DNA from: a virus
DNA length: 42,952 nt
Virus record (IMG/VR): IMGVR_UViG_3300017788_000055
Span: 1-42,952 of that record
Direction: 5' to 3' (one strand)
The number at the start of each line of letters is the position of its first letter. The first letter of the stretch is position 1. Below are positions 9,119 to 15,541 of this stretch, one piece after another. The position numbers were made by a program, and so were the translations under genes. The notes under the pieces are model-generated. The model worked only from the letters and a program-made list of their open reading frames with translations. It was not told the DNA's origin and searched no databases.

Positions 9119-10081
9119 TCAATCGTAACGATCAGGTATTTCCCAGTCGTTTATCACATCTGGAGGAAGAAGAATTCCTCGAGAGATTGCGCGATTTTCA
9201 AGTTTTCGATTGATATAGTCTACACCAGAATACTTTCGATATTCTTCAAAAAAACTGTCATCAAAACTATCGAGAAACGTTCTAAACTCTCGTCTTGATT
9301 TCTCGCGATTTCTATTCAACTGCTCATGCGAAACAACCTGATTGATTTCTTGCTTCGTTACATATCGATGCGTGTCCATCAAATGATAGCAATGAATCTT
9401 TCTTGGTGCGCAGAGTTTGTATCCTGCGGCGATTGAAGCCAGTGTCATGTACTGCTCCTCGCCTTCAAAGAAGATTCGTGGATTCATTCCAACATTGCGA
9501 ATCCAATCTGTGTGCGTAAAGAAATTTCCTGCGAAAAGATGAATCGTTGGATGTAGGGAATCTTTGGTCGCTTCTCGAAACTCGCCATGAGCACCAAGAA
9601 TATAGTTATCGTGAAATGACCAATAACCAGCCTTTACAGTAATGTCACCATGACGATCAATGAATGGCTTGCCATCTTCTTGCATTCTAAACGTGCCACA
9701 GTTCGCATCGATAATGATTCGCTCAGTTTGATGCTGCTGCATACCAAGTTTGAAATCGCTAATCAAATAGCGATCCCAATTTTTATCAAAAAGCATATGT
9801 GAGTCTACTTGATAGTAAAACTCTTCATCATCGATTTGAATGCTATTGATATGTCTTGCCCAACCAACGCCATCAGAATGTTTTGCGTCGATTCTTTTGT
9901 ATCGAACATTTTTATTTTGCGCAAGGTCGGGATACTTGGCTTCAAGGCTGTCAGGAAAATCTGTTTGTTCAAAAATTCCGTAAGTTACTTTTGTCAGTTG
10001 AGATTGCATCTCCATCATATTGCGAAGAGTTTGATGAAGCAGTGGGTCTCGATAAGAGACAATACTGACAAATATTTTCAT
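9119..10081 (-). CDS. GT60-like (PF11397-type) N-acetylglucosaminyltransferase
   Basis: This 320-residue protein opens with KIFVSIVSYRDP, a classic start for this glycosyltransferase family. It then has GVGWARH (residues 71-77), the metal/sugar-nucleotide motif Q-V-D-S-H (Asp93-Ser-His95), an A-G-N-F-F segment, and the acidic F-F-E-G-E-E motif near residue 210. These match the family of Dictyostelium Gnt1, which transfers GlcNAc from UDP-GlcNAc to hydroxyproline on Skp1. I set the start at the ATG at 10081, not 84 nt upstream. The ATG shares a base with the stop of the hydroxylase gene (TAATG), and upstream residues would overlap that gene. The coupling suggests the two enzymes act in sequence on one protein. 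The sugar and acceptor are inferred; a hydroxylysine- or serine-directed enzyme is possible. Confidence 0.85.
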   Translation of the reverse strand: MKIFVSIVSYRDPLLHQTLRNMMEMQSQLTKVTYGIFEQTDFPDSLEAKYPDLAQNKNVRYKRIDAKHSDGVGWARHINSIQIDDEEFYYQVDSHMLFDKNWDRYLISDFKLGMQQHQTERIIIDANCGTFRMQEDGKPFIDRHGDITVKAGYWSFHDNYILGAHGEFREATKDSLHPTIHLFAGNFFTHTDWIRNVGMNPRIFFEGEEQYMTLASIAAGYKLCAPRKIHCYHLMDTHRYVTKQEINQVVSHEQLNRNREKSRREFRTFLDSFDDSFFEEYRKYSGVDYINRKLENRAISRGILLPPDVINDWEIPDRYD

Positions 10082-10644
10082 TAGCAACCTCGCTTGCCCA
10101 TGATCGAAACATTGAGAGTTCGGCGAGTTCCAGAAGTTACTGGAAGAATGCGTGATGGCATCCATGGCGCATGAAACACGACATGACCGAGTGGTGGTTT
10201 GATTGGAATTACTTCGGTTGGATCACCAGTGCTCAACACTTCGATCTCACCGCCCAAGTATTCTTCTGGATCTGTAAGCATAATTGATGCGCTAATCTTG
10301 CGTTCCCAATTTAGAAACACAAAGTCGACATCATAGTGCCAACCACACTCTTGACCTTTTTTATATTTGGTAAACTGAAAGAAATCGAATCCATCAACAT
10401 CATACATGAAGAAATCGATATTGATTCGACCAACCAATGCAGAAAACTTGTCAAAGATCCACTGAGTGTCTTGATTTTGTACAAGAGTTGCGATGTCGGC
10501 TTTGTTTTTACTATTTTGCTGATCACGACCGAACATCAATTTCTTCTCAAGAGAGAGAATTTGTTCTACTTCTTGTTGATCGAGAAAGTCTGAAACGACT
10601 GCAAATTTAGAGAGGACACGATTATATTTGATGACTTGAGGCAT
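10081..10644 (-). CDS. Fe(II)/2-oxoglutarate hydroxylase paralogue with distal His replaced by Ser
   Basis: The 187-residue product is a paralogue of the 6151-6750 hydroxylase (shared KYNR start, FMYD[IV]DGF, RKISASI, GGE[LI], LPVTSG). It keeps His103-Tyr-Asp105 and the 2-oxoglutarate-binding Arg174. At the distal iron-ligand position it has Ser164 (WMPSRILPVTSG) where the paralogue has His176 (FMPHRVLPVTSG). Another His (158) lies six residues earlier. The start is the ATG at 10644, 6 nt after a GGAG ribosome-binding site, rather than the GTG at 10656. The gene overlaps the glycosyltransferase by one base (TAATG). It may be inactive, a scaffold, or an unusual iron site. Two-ligand sites exist in the superfamily (halogenases lack the Asp rather than the distal His), so inactivity is not certain. 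Confidence 0.83.
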   Translation of the reverse strand: MPQVIKYNRVLSKFAVVSDFLDQQEVEQILSLEKKLMFGRDQQNSKNKADIATLVQNQDTQWIFDKFSALVGRINIDFFMYDVDGFDFFQFTKYKKGQECGWHYDVDFVFLNWERKISASIMLTDPEEYLGGEIEVLSTGDPTEVIPIKPPLGHVVFHAPWMPSRILPVTSGTRRTLNVSIMGKRGC

Positions 10645-10681
10645 AACAAACTCCACGATATGTGAATAACGAATTATAACC

Positions 10682-10689
10682 TATTTATT
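10682..10689 (-). promoter_or_regulatory. Late-promoter-like AATAAATA followed by TATAAT
   Basis: The minus strand reads AATAAATA, three bases, then TATAAT (10673-10678), overlapping the TAA stop of the repeat-protein gene (10685-10687). It lies 37 nt upstream of the hydroxylase ATG at 10644. Layout and spacing match those before the other hydroxylase. Confidence 0.55.
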
Positions 10690-11584
10690 CGATTCTTACA
10701 ACTATTTGACCACCAGCAGGAACTTCAATTGGATGATTTCGATAATCGATTTCTTGGCTCTCAAAGTAGTAACTTACTTCTTGCTCAGCAACAAACACGC
10801 CAGGAGAGCAAACATTACCACCTGGGAAATAAACACCAAACGCATATCCTTGCTCGCCTGGAGTGCCTGGGATTGGGAAGTTATAAGTGCTTGCACTTCC
10901 AGGATTGTAAGTTGCTGCGAAGTTGGCAGTAAAGTTGGCAGCAAAATTGCCAGTGTATGTCGCAGGATTTCCAGTATTGTATCCACTCACAACATTTCCA
11001 GTATAACCTGATGGATTGCCAACATTATATGTCACTGGTGCAGATGGATTAAATCCAGTTAGTGTGTTTCCTGTGTATGATGCACAAACACCCAAGTTAT
11101 ACGATGCAACATTTTGCGGATTATAAGAAGCAGCACTACCAGTGTTGTAGGTTGCTGGTGTACCACCTGGGTTATATCCAGAAATACTTGGTGAATTGAA
11201 TTGCGCAGTTCCTGTATTGTATCCTGCCTCACTCACAGGGTTATATGATCCAGGATTTCCAGTATTATATGATGCTGCTTCTCCACCTGCATTATAGCCA
11301 GCTGAGAAATTGCTACTATATCCACCAATTGATGTTGGATTATATGTTGCTATATTTCCTGGACTAAAAATTTCATTGCCTGGACTAACAATTGCATTGC
11401 CTGGACTAAAAATTTCATTGCCTGGACTAACAATTGCATTGCCTGGACTAACAATTGCATTGCCTGGACTGTAAATTGGATCGCCGCCGCCGCCATCGCC
11501 GCCGCCGATATCGATAGTTAGAGCAAGTTTATCAACAATATTGTGTGAGTGACGAAATCTCATTGAATTATTTACAATCCTCAT
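10685..11584 (-). CDS. Tyr/Asn/Gly/Pro-rich repeat protein carrying the family C-terminal cap
   Basis: This 299-residue protein starts MRIVNNSMRFRHSHNIVDKL, passes a Gly/Asp-rich stretch (about residues 27-34), then has six S-P-G-N-containing 7-residue units (about 36-76). Further A-x-Y-N-x-G units follow, and it ends with GVYFPGG and a cap reading VPAGGQIVVRIE that matches the end of the 6790-9072 product (VPTGGQIVVKIE). It lacks the family's N-terminal IPYGR/VPYGR segment, which is on the gene two places upstream. It therefore looks like the C-terminal third of a split family member. It directly precedes the hydroxylase/glycosyltransferase pair. SPG and NPG sites make it a candidate substrate. 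Start choice is uncertain: the ribosome-binding site is weak and Met8 is an alternative. Confidence 0.72.
   Translation of the reverse strand: MRIVNNSMRFRHSHNIVDKLALTIDIGGGDGGGGDPIYSPGNAIVSPGNAIVSPGNEIFSPGNAIVSPGNEIFSPGNIATYNPTSIGGYSSNFSAGYNAGGEAASYNTGNPGSYNPVSEAGYNTGTAQFNSPSISGYNPGGTPATYNTGSAASYNPQNVASYNLGVCASYTGNTLTGFNPSAPVTYNVGNPSGYTGNVVSGYNTGNPATYTGNFAANFTANFAATYNPGSASTYNFPIPGTPGEQGYAFGVYFPGGNVCSPGVFVAEQEVSYYFESQEIDYRNHPIEVPAGGQIVVRIE
11357..11474 (-). repeat. 21-bp tandem repeat encoding SPGN(A/E)I(V/F)
   Basis: Six near-identical 21-bp units, in two alternating forms on the minus strand, encode Ser-Pro-Gly-Asn-Ala-Ile-Val or Ser-Pro-Gly-Asn-Glu-Ile-Phe. Low divergence between copies suggests recent expansion by slippage or recombination. 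Confidence 0.85.
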
Positions 11585-11590
11585 TTTAGG

Positions 11591-12388
11591 TTACGTGACC
11601 TCTGACTCGAATTCGCCGCCGCCGCCGCCACCACCACCACCGCCGCCGCCTCCAGGAGGTGGTTCTGGAGGTGGAGGTGGAGGTGGTTCTGGAGGTAGAG
11701 GTGGAGGTGGTTCTGGTGGTGGAGGAGGAGGTGGAGGAGGTGGAGGTGGTGGAGTTGGAGCAGCATTATATCCAGTAATATTTGGTGGATTGTATCCAGT
11801 AATATTTGATGGATTGTATCCAGTAATATTTGGTGGATTGTATCCAGTAATATTTGATGGATTGTATCCAGTAATATTTGGTGGATTGTATCCAGTAATA
11901 TTTGGTGAGTTATAAGAAGCAGCAGATCCCTCATTGTAAAATGCAATTCCTGCATTGTAATTTTCAGTTCCTACAGGAGTATACGTTGCTACAAAATTGC
12001 CAGTATATGAAGCAGGACTACCAACATTATAACTAGAAACATTGTTTCCAGTATATGAAGCGATATTTCCTGGTGTATAGTTCTCAGTGCCTAATGCATT
12101 ATATGTTGCAACAAAATTACCACTATACGAAGATATGTTTCCTGCATTATATGTTGCAATACTATTTCCAGTGAACGTTGCGCAAACACCTGGACTGTAA
12201 ATTGGATTTGACGTTCCAGTTGGAGCATTATAACCAACAATTGATGGTGGGTTGTATGTATTTCCAGGTGATGCTGGATTATAATTTTCTGTGTTGCCAC
12301 CACCAGGAATAAGATTTCCTGGAGTGAAGAACGCACTGCCAGTATTGTAGCCAGCAAAATTCCCTGGTATGTAGAATTCAGTACTCAT
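11591..12388 (-). CDS. Tyr/Asn/Gly repeat protein with poly-proline/poly-glycine C-terminus (middle piece of split family member)
   Basis: The 265-residue product starts MSTEFYIPGNFAGYNTG at the ATG at 12388, two bases after the stop of the upstream gene. An in-frame extension to 12568 would only read the proline/glycine codons of that gene in another frame (Thr/Ser/Arg-rich) and is rejected. The body has A-x-Y-[NST]-x-G units and six tandem N-I-T-G-Y-N-P-[PS] repeats (about residues 161-208). It then has a 13-proline run, P-E-interrupted proline runs, about 13 glycines and the ending EFESEVT. The upstream gene ends in the same way (EFESEVV), and the DNA from 11598 repeats that from 12398. 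It lacks both the N-terminal motif and the C-terminal cap of the family. Confidence 0.72.
   Translation of the reverse strand: MSTEFYIPGNFAGYNTGSAFFTPGNLIPGGGNTENYNPASPGNTYNPPSIVGYNAPTGTSNPIYSPGVCATFTGNSIATYNAGNISSYSGNFVATYNALGTENYTPGNIASYTGNNVSSYNVGSPASYTGNFVATYTPVGTENYNAGIAFYNEGSAASYNSPNITGYNPPNITGYNPSNITGYNPPNITGYNPSNITGYNPPNITGYNAAPTPPPPPPPPPPPPPEPPPPLPPEPPPPPPPEPPPGGGGGGGGGGGGGEFESEVT
11615..11757 (-). repeat. Poly-proline/poly-glycine triplet repeats
   Basis: CCN codon runs (13 Pro, then P-E-interrupted runs) switch through the palindrome CCTCCAGGAGG into GGN codon runs shortly before the stop. The plus strand is G-rich in 11640-11757. The Pro-to-Gly switch can fold as a GC-rich hairpin in the mRNA. 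Confidence 0.8.
11766..11906 (-). repeat. 24-bp tandem repeat encoding NITGYNP(P/S)
   Basis: Six near-perfect 24-bp copies are present, with plus-strand units reading GGATTGTATCCAGTAATATT plus TGGT or TGAT in alternation. They encode Asn-Ile-Thr-Gly-Tyr-Asn-Pro-Pro/Ser. The regular alternation implies that a 48-bp dimer was amplified. N-x-T sites recur in every copy. Confidence 0.88.
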
Positions 12389-12390
12389 TA

Positions 12391-14319
12391 TCACACTACC
12401 TCTGACTCGAATTCGCCGCCGCCACCGCCGCCGCCGCCACCGCCGCCTCCAGGAGGTGGAGGAGGTGGTTCTGGAGGTGGAGGTGGAGGTGGTTCTGGCG
12501 GTGGAGGTGGAGGTGGTTCTGGCGGTGGAGGTGGAGGAGGCGGTGGAGGAGGTGTATGTCCATCGCAATCTGGACTATTGAATTCAATAACTTCAACATA
12601 GAAGCTGCATGATCCATCAGCATATATTCCAAGTTTATTTGCACCTGCACCACAGAGTATACTCAATAGTGTTCCAACCTCTGGACACGCTGGTGGAGGT
12701 GGCTCTGGAGGTGGAGGTGGAGGTGGCTCTGGAGGAGGTGGTGGAGGTGGCTCTGGTGGTGGAGGTGGTGGTGGTTCTGGTGGTGGAGGTGGAGGTGGAG
12801 GCGGAGGAGGAGGTGGCGTTGGTGCAGGATTGTAAGCCTGAACTGGAGCATTATATGCTTCAGTATTTCCACTGTATCCAGCGATTGAAGGAGAGTTGAA
12901 TGTTCCAGGAGCAGCTGGATTATAAAGACCAGTTGCATTACCAGGAATGGTTCCTGTCACATTTCCAGGAGCAAAAATTGGATCGCCAGAACCAAGTGGA
13001 TTATAGTTTGCAATCGTTGCACCAGAACAATCAACAAATGGATTTCCAGCATTGTAATTTGCAAAGTTTCCAGAATATCCTGGAACTCCACCGCCACCTA
13101 CGTTGTAGTTTGCGTTTACTGGATTGTAATTTGCATTATTGTCAGCATATGTGATTGCGTTTCCTGCAGTAAATCCAGATGGATTGCCTGTGTTATAATT
13201 TGCATTGTTGCCAGTATATCCACCAATAAAATTGCCATCATATGTGGCTGGTGTTCCTGTGTTATAGGCAGAAATATTATTTCCAGTATATCCAGAAATG
13301 TTTGTTGCATTATATGTTGCAGGATTTCCTGGATTGTATACAAGAGAAACAGGATTGTATGTTGCAATATTACCAGGAGATGATGGTCCGCATGAATAGA
13401 AGATGTTGTAAGAAAACTCTATCGAGCTGCCGCGAGGAGATAATGTCCCTCGGAAACCTGGAAAGTTTTCACGAAAGACTGGAGAAAAATCTCCTTCAGC
13501 TGGACAGTTAACTGAGGCTCCAGTTCCTTCAAATAGAATTTGCTGATAGTAAAAAAATTCTGCATCAAAATACGTTTCAATAATTGCGCCATACCAATTT
13601 ACGAGTGGTGGATTATATGTTGCAGCGTCACCAGCATTATAACCAGAAACATTATTTCCAGTATACGTTGCAGGATTTCCTGTATTATATGTTGCACTAC
13701 CAGTGTTATACCCAACTATGTTGTTTGTGCCACCAACATATGATGCTGGATTTCCTGTGGTGTAATTCGCAACACCAGAGTTATATCCATTGATGTTTCT
13801 TGTATTGTATCCACCAGGAGTTGCAGGATTGAATGATGTGCCGACACCAGTGTTATATCCAGCAATATTTCCAGGTGTGTATCCTGATAGAGTTCCAGGA
13901 TTGAATGATCCGCTTGGTGCAGGATTTCCTATATTGTAACCAGAAATTACTGATGGATTGAAAGAAATTGCGCAAGGATTATAATTTGCATTATTTCCTG
14001 CGCTTCCTGGAATTGCATTATTGCCAGTATATCCTGCAGGATTTCCTTCGCTGTAGTTTGCACTATTCCCAGTATAACTTGCAGTAAAGCCTTGATTGTA
14101 TGTCGCAGCAACGCCAACGTTATAAGAAGCAACGCTATTACCAGTATATGTGGCAATGTTGCCAGGAACTAGACAGTTTCCTGATCCACCGCGACCAGAA
14201 ACATAGAGTCTGTTTCTACCATACGGAACAAACATATTTCCGTATGTGTTGAAAACAGTAGTTCCACGACTAGATCCAGGAACCCATGTTTTGACTAATT
14301 CATCTATACGTTTTGGCAT
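12391..14319 (-). CDS. Tyr/Asn/Gly repeat protein with poly-proline tracts and Cys-rich module (N-terminal piece of split family member)
   Basis: The 642-residue product starts MPKRIDELVKTWVPGSSRGT and has VPYGRNRLYVSGRGGSG, matching the N-terminus of the 6790-9072 product. Many A-x-Y-[NST]-x-G units follow, with an insert at about residues 240-320 carrying CPAEG and YSC (paired with CPEG and YSC in the homologue). Residues about 500-542 are poly-proline broken by single Glu residues. A Cys-rich module at about 543-592 (ACPEVGTLLSILCG...ADGSCSF...SPDC) is followed by a second poly-proline stretch and about 12 glycines, ending EFESEVV. It lacks the GGQIVV cap found downstream. No function is known. 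A long virion fibre with proline-rod spacers is the best guess. Confidence 0.78.
   Translation of the reverse strand: MPKRIDELVKTWVPGSSRGTTVFNTYGNMFVPYGRNRLYVSGRGGSGNCLVPGNIATYTGNSVASYNVGVAATYNQGFTASYTGNSANYSEGNPAGYTGNNAIPGSAGNNANYNPCAISFNPSVISGYNIGNPAPSGSFNPGTLSGYTPGNIAGYNTGVGTSFNPATPGGYNTRNINGYNSGVANYTTGNPASYVGGTNNIVGYNTGSATYNTGNPATYTGNNVSGYNAGDAATYNPPLVNWYGAIIETYFDAEFFYYQQILFEGTGASVNCPAEGDFSPVFRENFPGFRGTLSPRGSSIEFSYNIFYSCGPSSPGNIATYNPVSLVYNPGNPATYNATNISGYTGNNISAYNTGTPATYDGNFIGGYTGNNANYNTGNPSGFTAGNAITYADNNANYNPVNANYNVGGGGVPGYSGNFANYNAGNPFVDCSGATIANYNPLGSGDPIFAPGNVTGTIPGNATGLYNPAAPGTFNSPSIAGYSGNTEAYNAPVQAYNPAPTPPPPPPPPPPPPPEPPPPPPPEPPPPPPPEPPPPPPPEPPPPACPEVGTLLSILCGAGANKLGIYADGSCSFYVEVIEFNSPDCDGHTPPPPPPPPPPPEPPPPPPPEPPPPPPPEPPPPPPGGGGGGGGGGGGEFESEVV
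12412..12553 (-). repeat. Poly-proline/poly-glycine triplet repeats
   Basis: The same Pro-to-Gly switch as at 11615-11757, through the palindrome CCTCCAGGAGG, ending in codons for EFESEV and a stop. The block 12398-12423 is a direct copy of 11598-11623, 800 bp apart. Confidence 0.8.
12690..12820 (-). repeat. Poly-proline (P7E)n triplet repeats
   Basis: Runs of CCA/CCT codons encode 13 Pro followed by repeated seven-proline blocks separated by Glu. They form a rod-like linker just before the Cys-rich module of the 12391-14319 product. The plus strand is a continuous GGTGGAGG-type purine-rich tract. Confidence 0.82.
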
Positions 14320-14328
14320 TTTGCATCA

Positions 14329-15540
14329 TTATCTAAAATCTTTTACCGCGAGTGTTCCAACATATGTTGATCCACCGTCATATGATGTAAATGTCCAAAG
14401 ATCTTTGCTACTTGATCCTGTAGTTTTTGGAGGAATCAATCCACCAGACCAATAAACCGTATTTGCAAAGGTCACTGTTCTACCTCCAGTTCCATCTTGA
14501 ATCAAGATGAGAGAGAATGTTACTGCAAGACCATTAGATGGTGCATTGATAAAGGTAAACGTTGTCGGTCCTGTGAGTGTATATCTAAACCAATTTGAAT
14601 CGTTCAAATTTACGGTGACTGCACCAGAAACTGATGATGCTGTGATAAAGTCTTTCGTTGTCTTGAAGTTTGCTGTTAGATTTCCCATGACAACGTTAGC
14701 TGGAAGGTTGTTATACTCAATCTTCCATGCACCAGCTGTCTCATCCCAGTGAAGATCTGCATTGGCTGTTCCTGCAGCCTGTCCGCGACGAACACGGAAA
14801 TAACCATCTCCACCAGCAGCAGCAGTAAATCGCAGAACGTATTTGTCGCTATCAGTTACTGCTGGAGCAAGAATTGGATCTTCTACAGTCAAAGTACGAA
14901 TATATGCATCGATGATATTTGCAGTTGCAATGTTCGCCAAATCACGAACAATTAGATTTCCTGTAGCAGTATTGCTTGCAACGTTTAGATTATATGCGAA
15001 TACATTATTCGTTACGTTCAATGTTCCAGTAACATTTACATTTGCAAAAATATTCGTATTTGGGTGGATGTTCAACTGAGCGTCTTGGTGAATATTTGCA
15101 ATATTCATAATGCCAGTATTCATCGAAATGTTCAACGTGTTTACATTGAACACGCTATTTACGTGCGTGTTTGAGAACGTAATATTTGATCCATAGAATA
15201 CTGTGTTTGTATTCACTTTGAATAGATCGGTGACACCCATTCTACGAAGATGAATATCGCCAGCGTCGACATAAACATGGTTTGTAGAATTATCAACTTC
15301 GATATTATGAACAGTCAAAGTTCCATCAATATTTGTGTCATCTTTTACGTCGAGAATTACGCCGCCACTAGAATTGGCAATTCGAACATAGCCTTCTGAG
15401 ATTACAACATTACCGAATGGCTTGACAAAATCACCACGGCAAATTTCATTTACATCGTTTGCCATGAGATTGTCAGTAATACGCCATTGATTGAACGTAT
15501 TTGACAACGTTGTTAGGGAAACATTTATTGTATTTGCCAT
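14329..15540 (-). CDS. Tail fibre/short fibre-like structural protein
   Basis: This 403-residue protein starts MANTINVSLTTLSNTFNQWR, a common opening of T4-like cyanophage fibre proteins (a T-F-x-x-W-R segment for attachment). A long Asn/Val/Thr-rich beta region (about residues 60-230) has alternating short strands typical of a trimeric beta-structured shaft. The C-terminal part (about 290-403) resembles globular fibre tips: TFTFINAPSNGLAVTF, a GTGGRTVTFANTVYWSGG segment and a final DGGSTYVGTLAVKDFR. It begins 2 nt after the stop of the small coiled-coil gene, with a GAGA-type ribosome-binding site. Trimeric assembly and receptor contact are inferred from related fibres. Confidence 0.78.
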   Translation of the reverse strand: MANTINVSLTTLSNTFNQWRITDNLMANDVNEICRGDFVKPFGNVVISEGYVRIANSSGGVILDVKDDTNIDGTLTVHNIEVDNSTNHVYVDAGDIHLRRMGVTDLFKVNTNTVFYGSNITFSNTHVNSVFNVNTLNISMNTGIMNIANIHQDAQLNIHPNTNIFANVNVTGTLNVTNNVFAYNLNVASNTATGNLIVRDLANIATANIIDAYIRTLTVEDPILAPAVTDSDKYVLRFTAAAGGDGYFRVRRGQAAGTANADLHWDETAGAWKIEYNNLPANVVMGNLTANFKTTKDFITASSVSGAVTVNLNDSNWFRYTLTGPTTFTFINAPSNGLAVTFSLILIQDGTGGRTVTFANTVYWSGGLIPPKTTGSSSKDLWTFTSYDGGSTYVGTLAVKDFR

Positions 15541-15541
15541 G

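Noticed and set aside
10082-10165. N-terminal extension of the glycosyltransferase
   Set aside because: The extra 28 residues overlap the hydroxylase gene and precede the family's typical K-I-F-V-S-I start; the TAATG overlap gives a natural start.
11595-11955. Open frames of poly-Pro/poly-Gly on the plus strand and an off-frame minus reading
   Set aside because: They mirror the CCN/GGN triplet tracts of the real minus-strand gene, whose frame continues the family repeats on both sides.
12389-12568. N-terminal extension of the 11591-12388 gene
   Set aside because: The added residues are only Thr/Ser/Arg repeats produced by reading the upstream gene's Pro/Gly codons out of frame; the ATG at 12388 follows the upstream stop directly.
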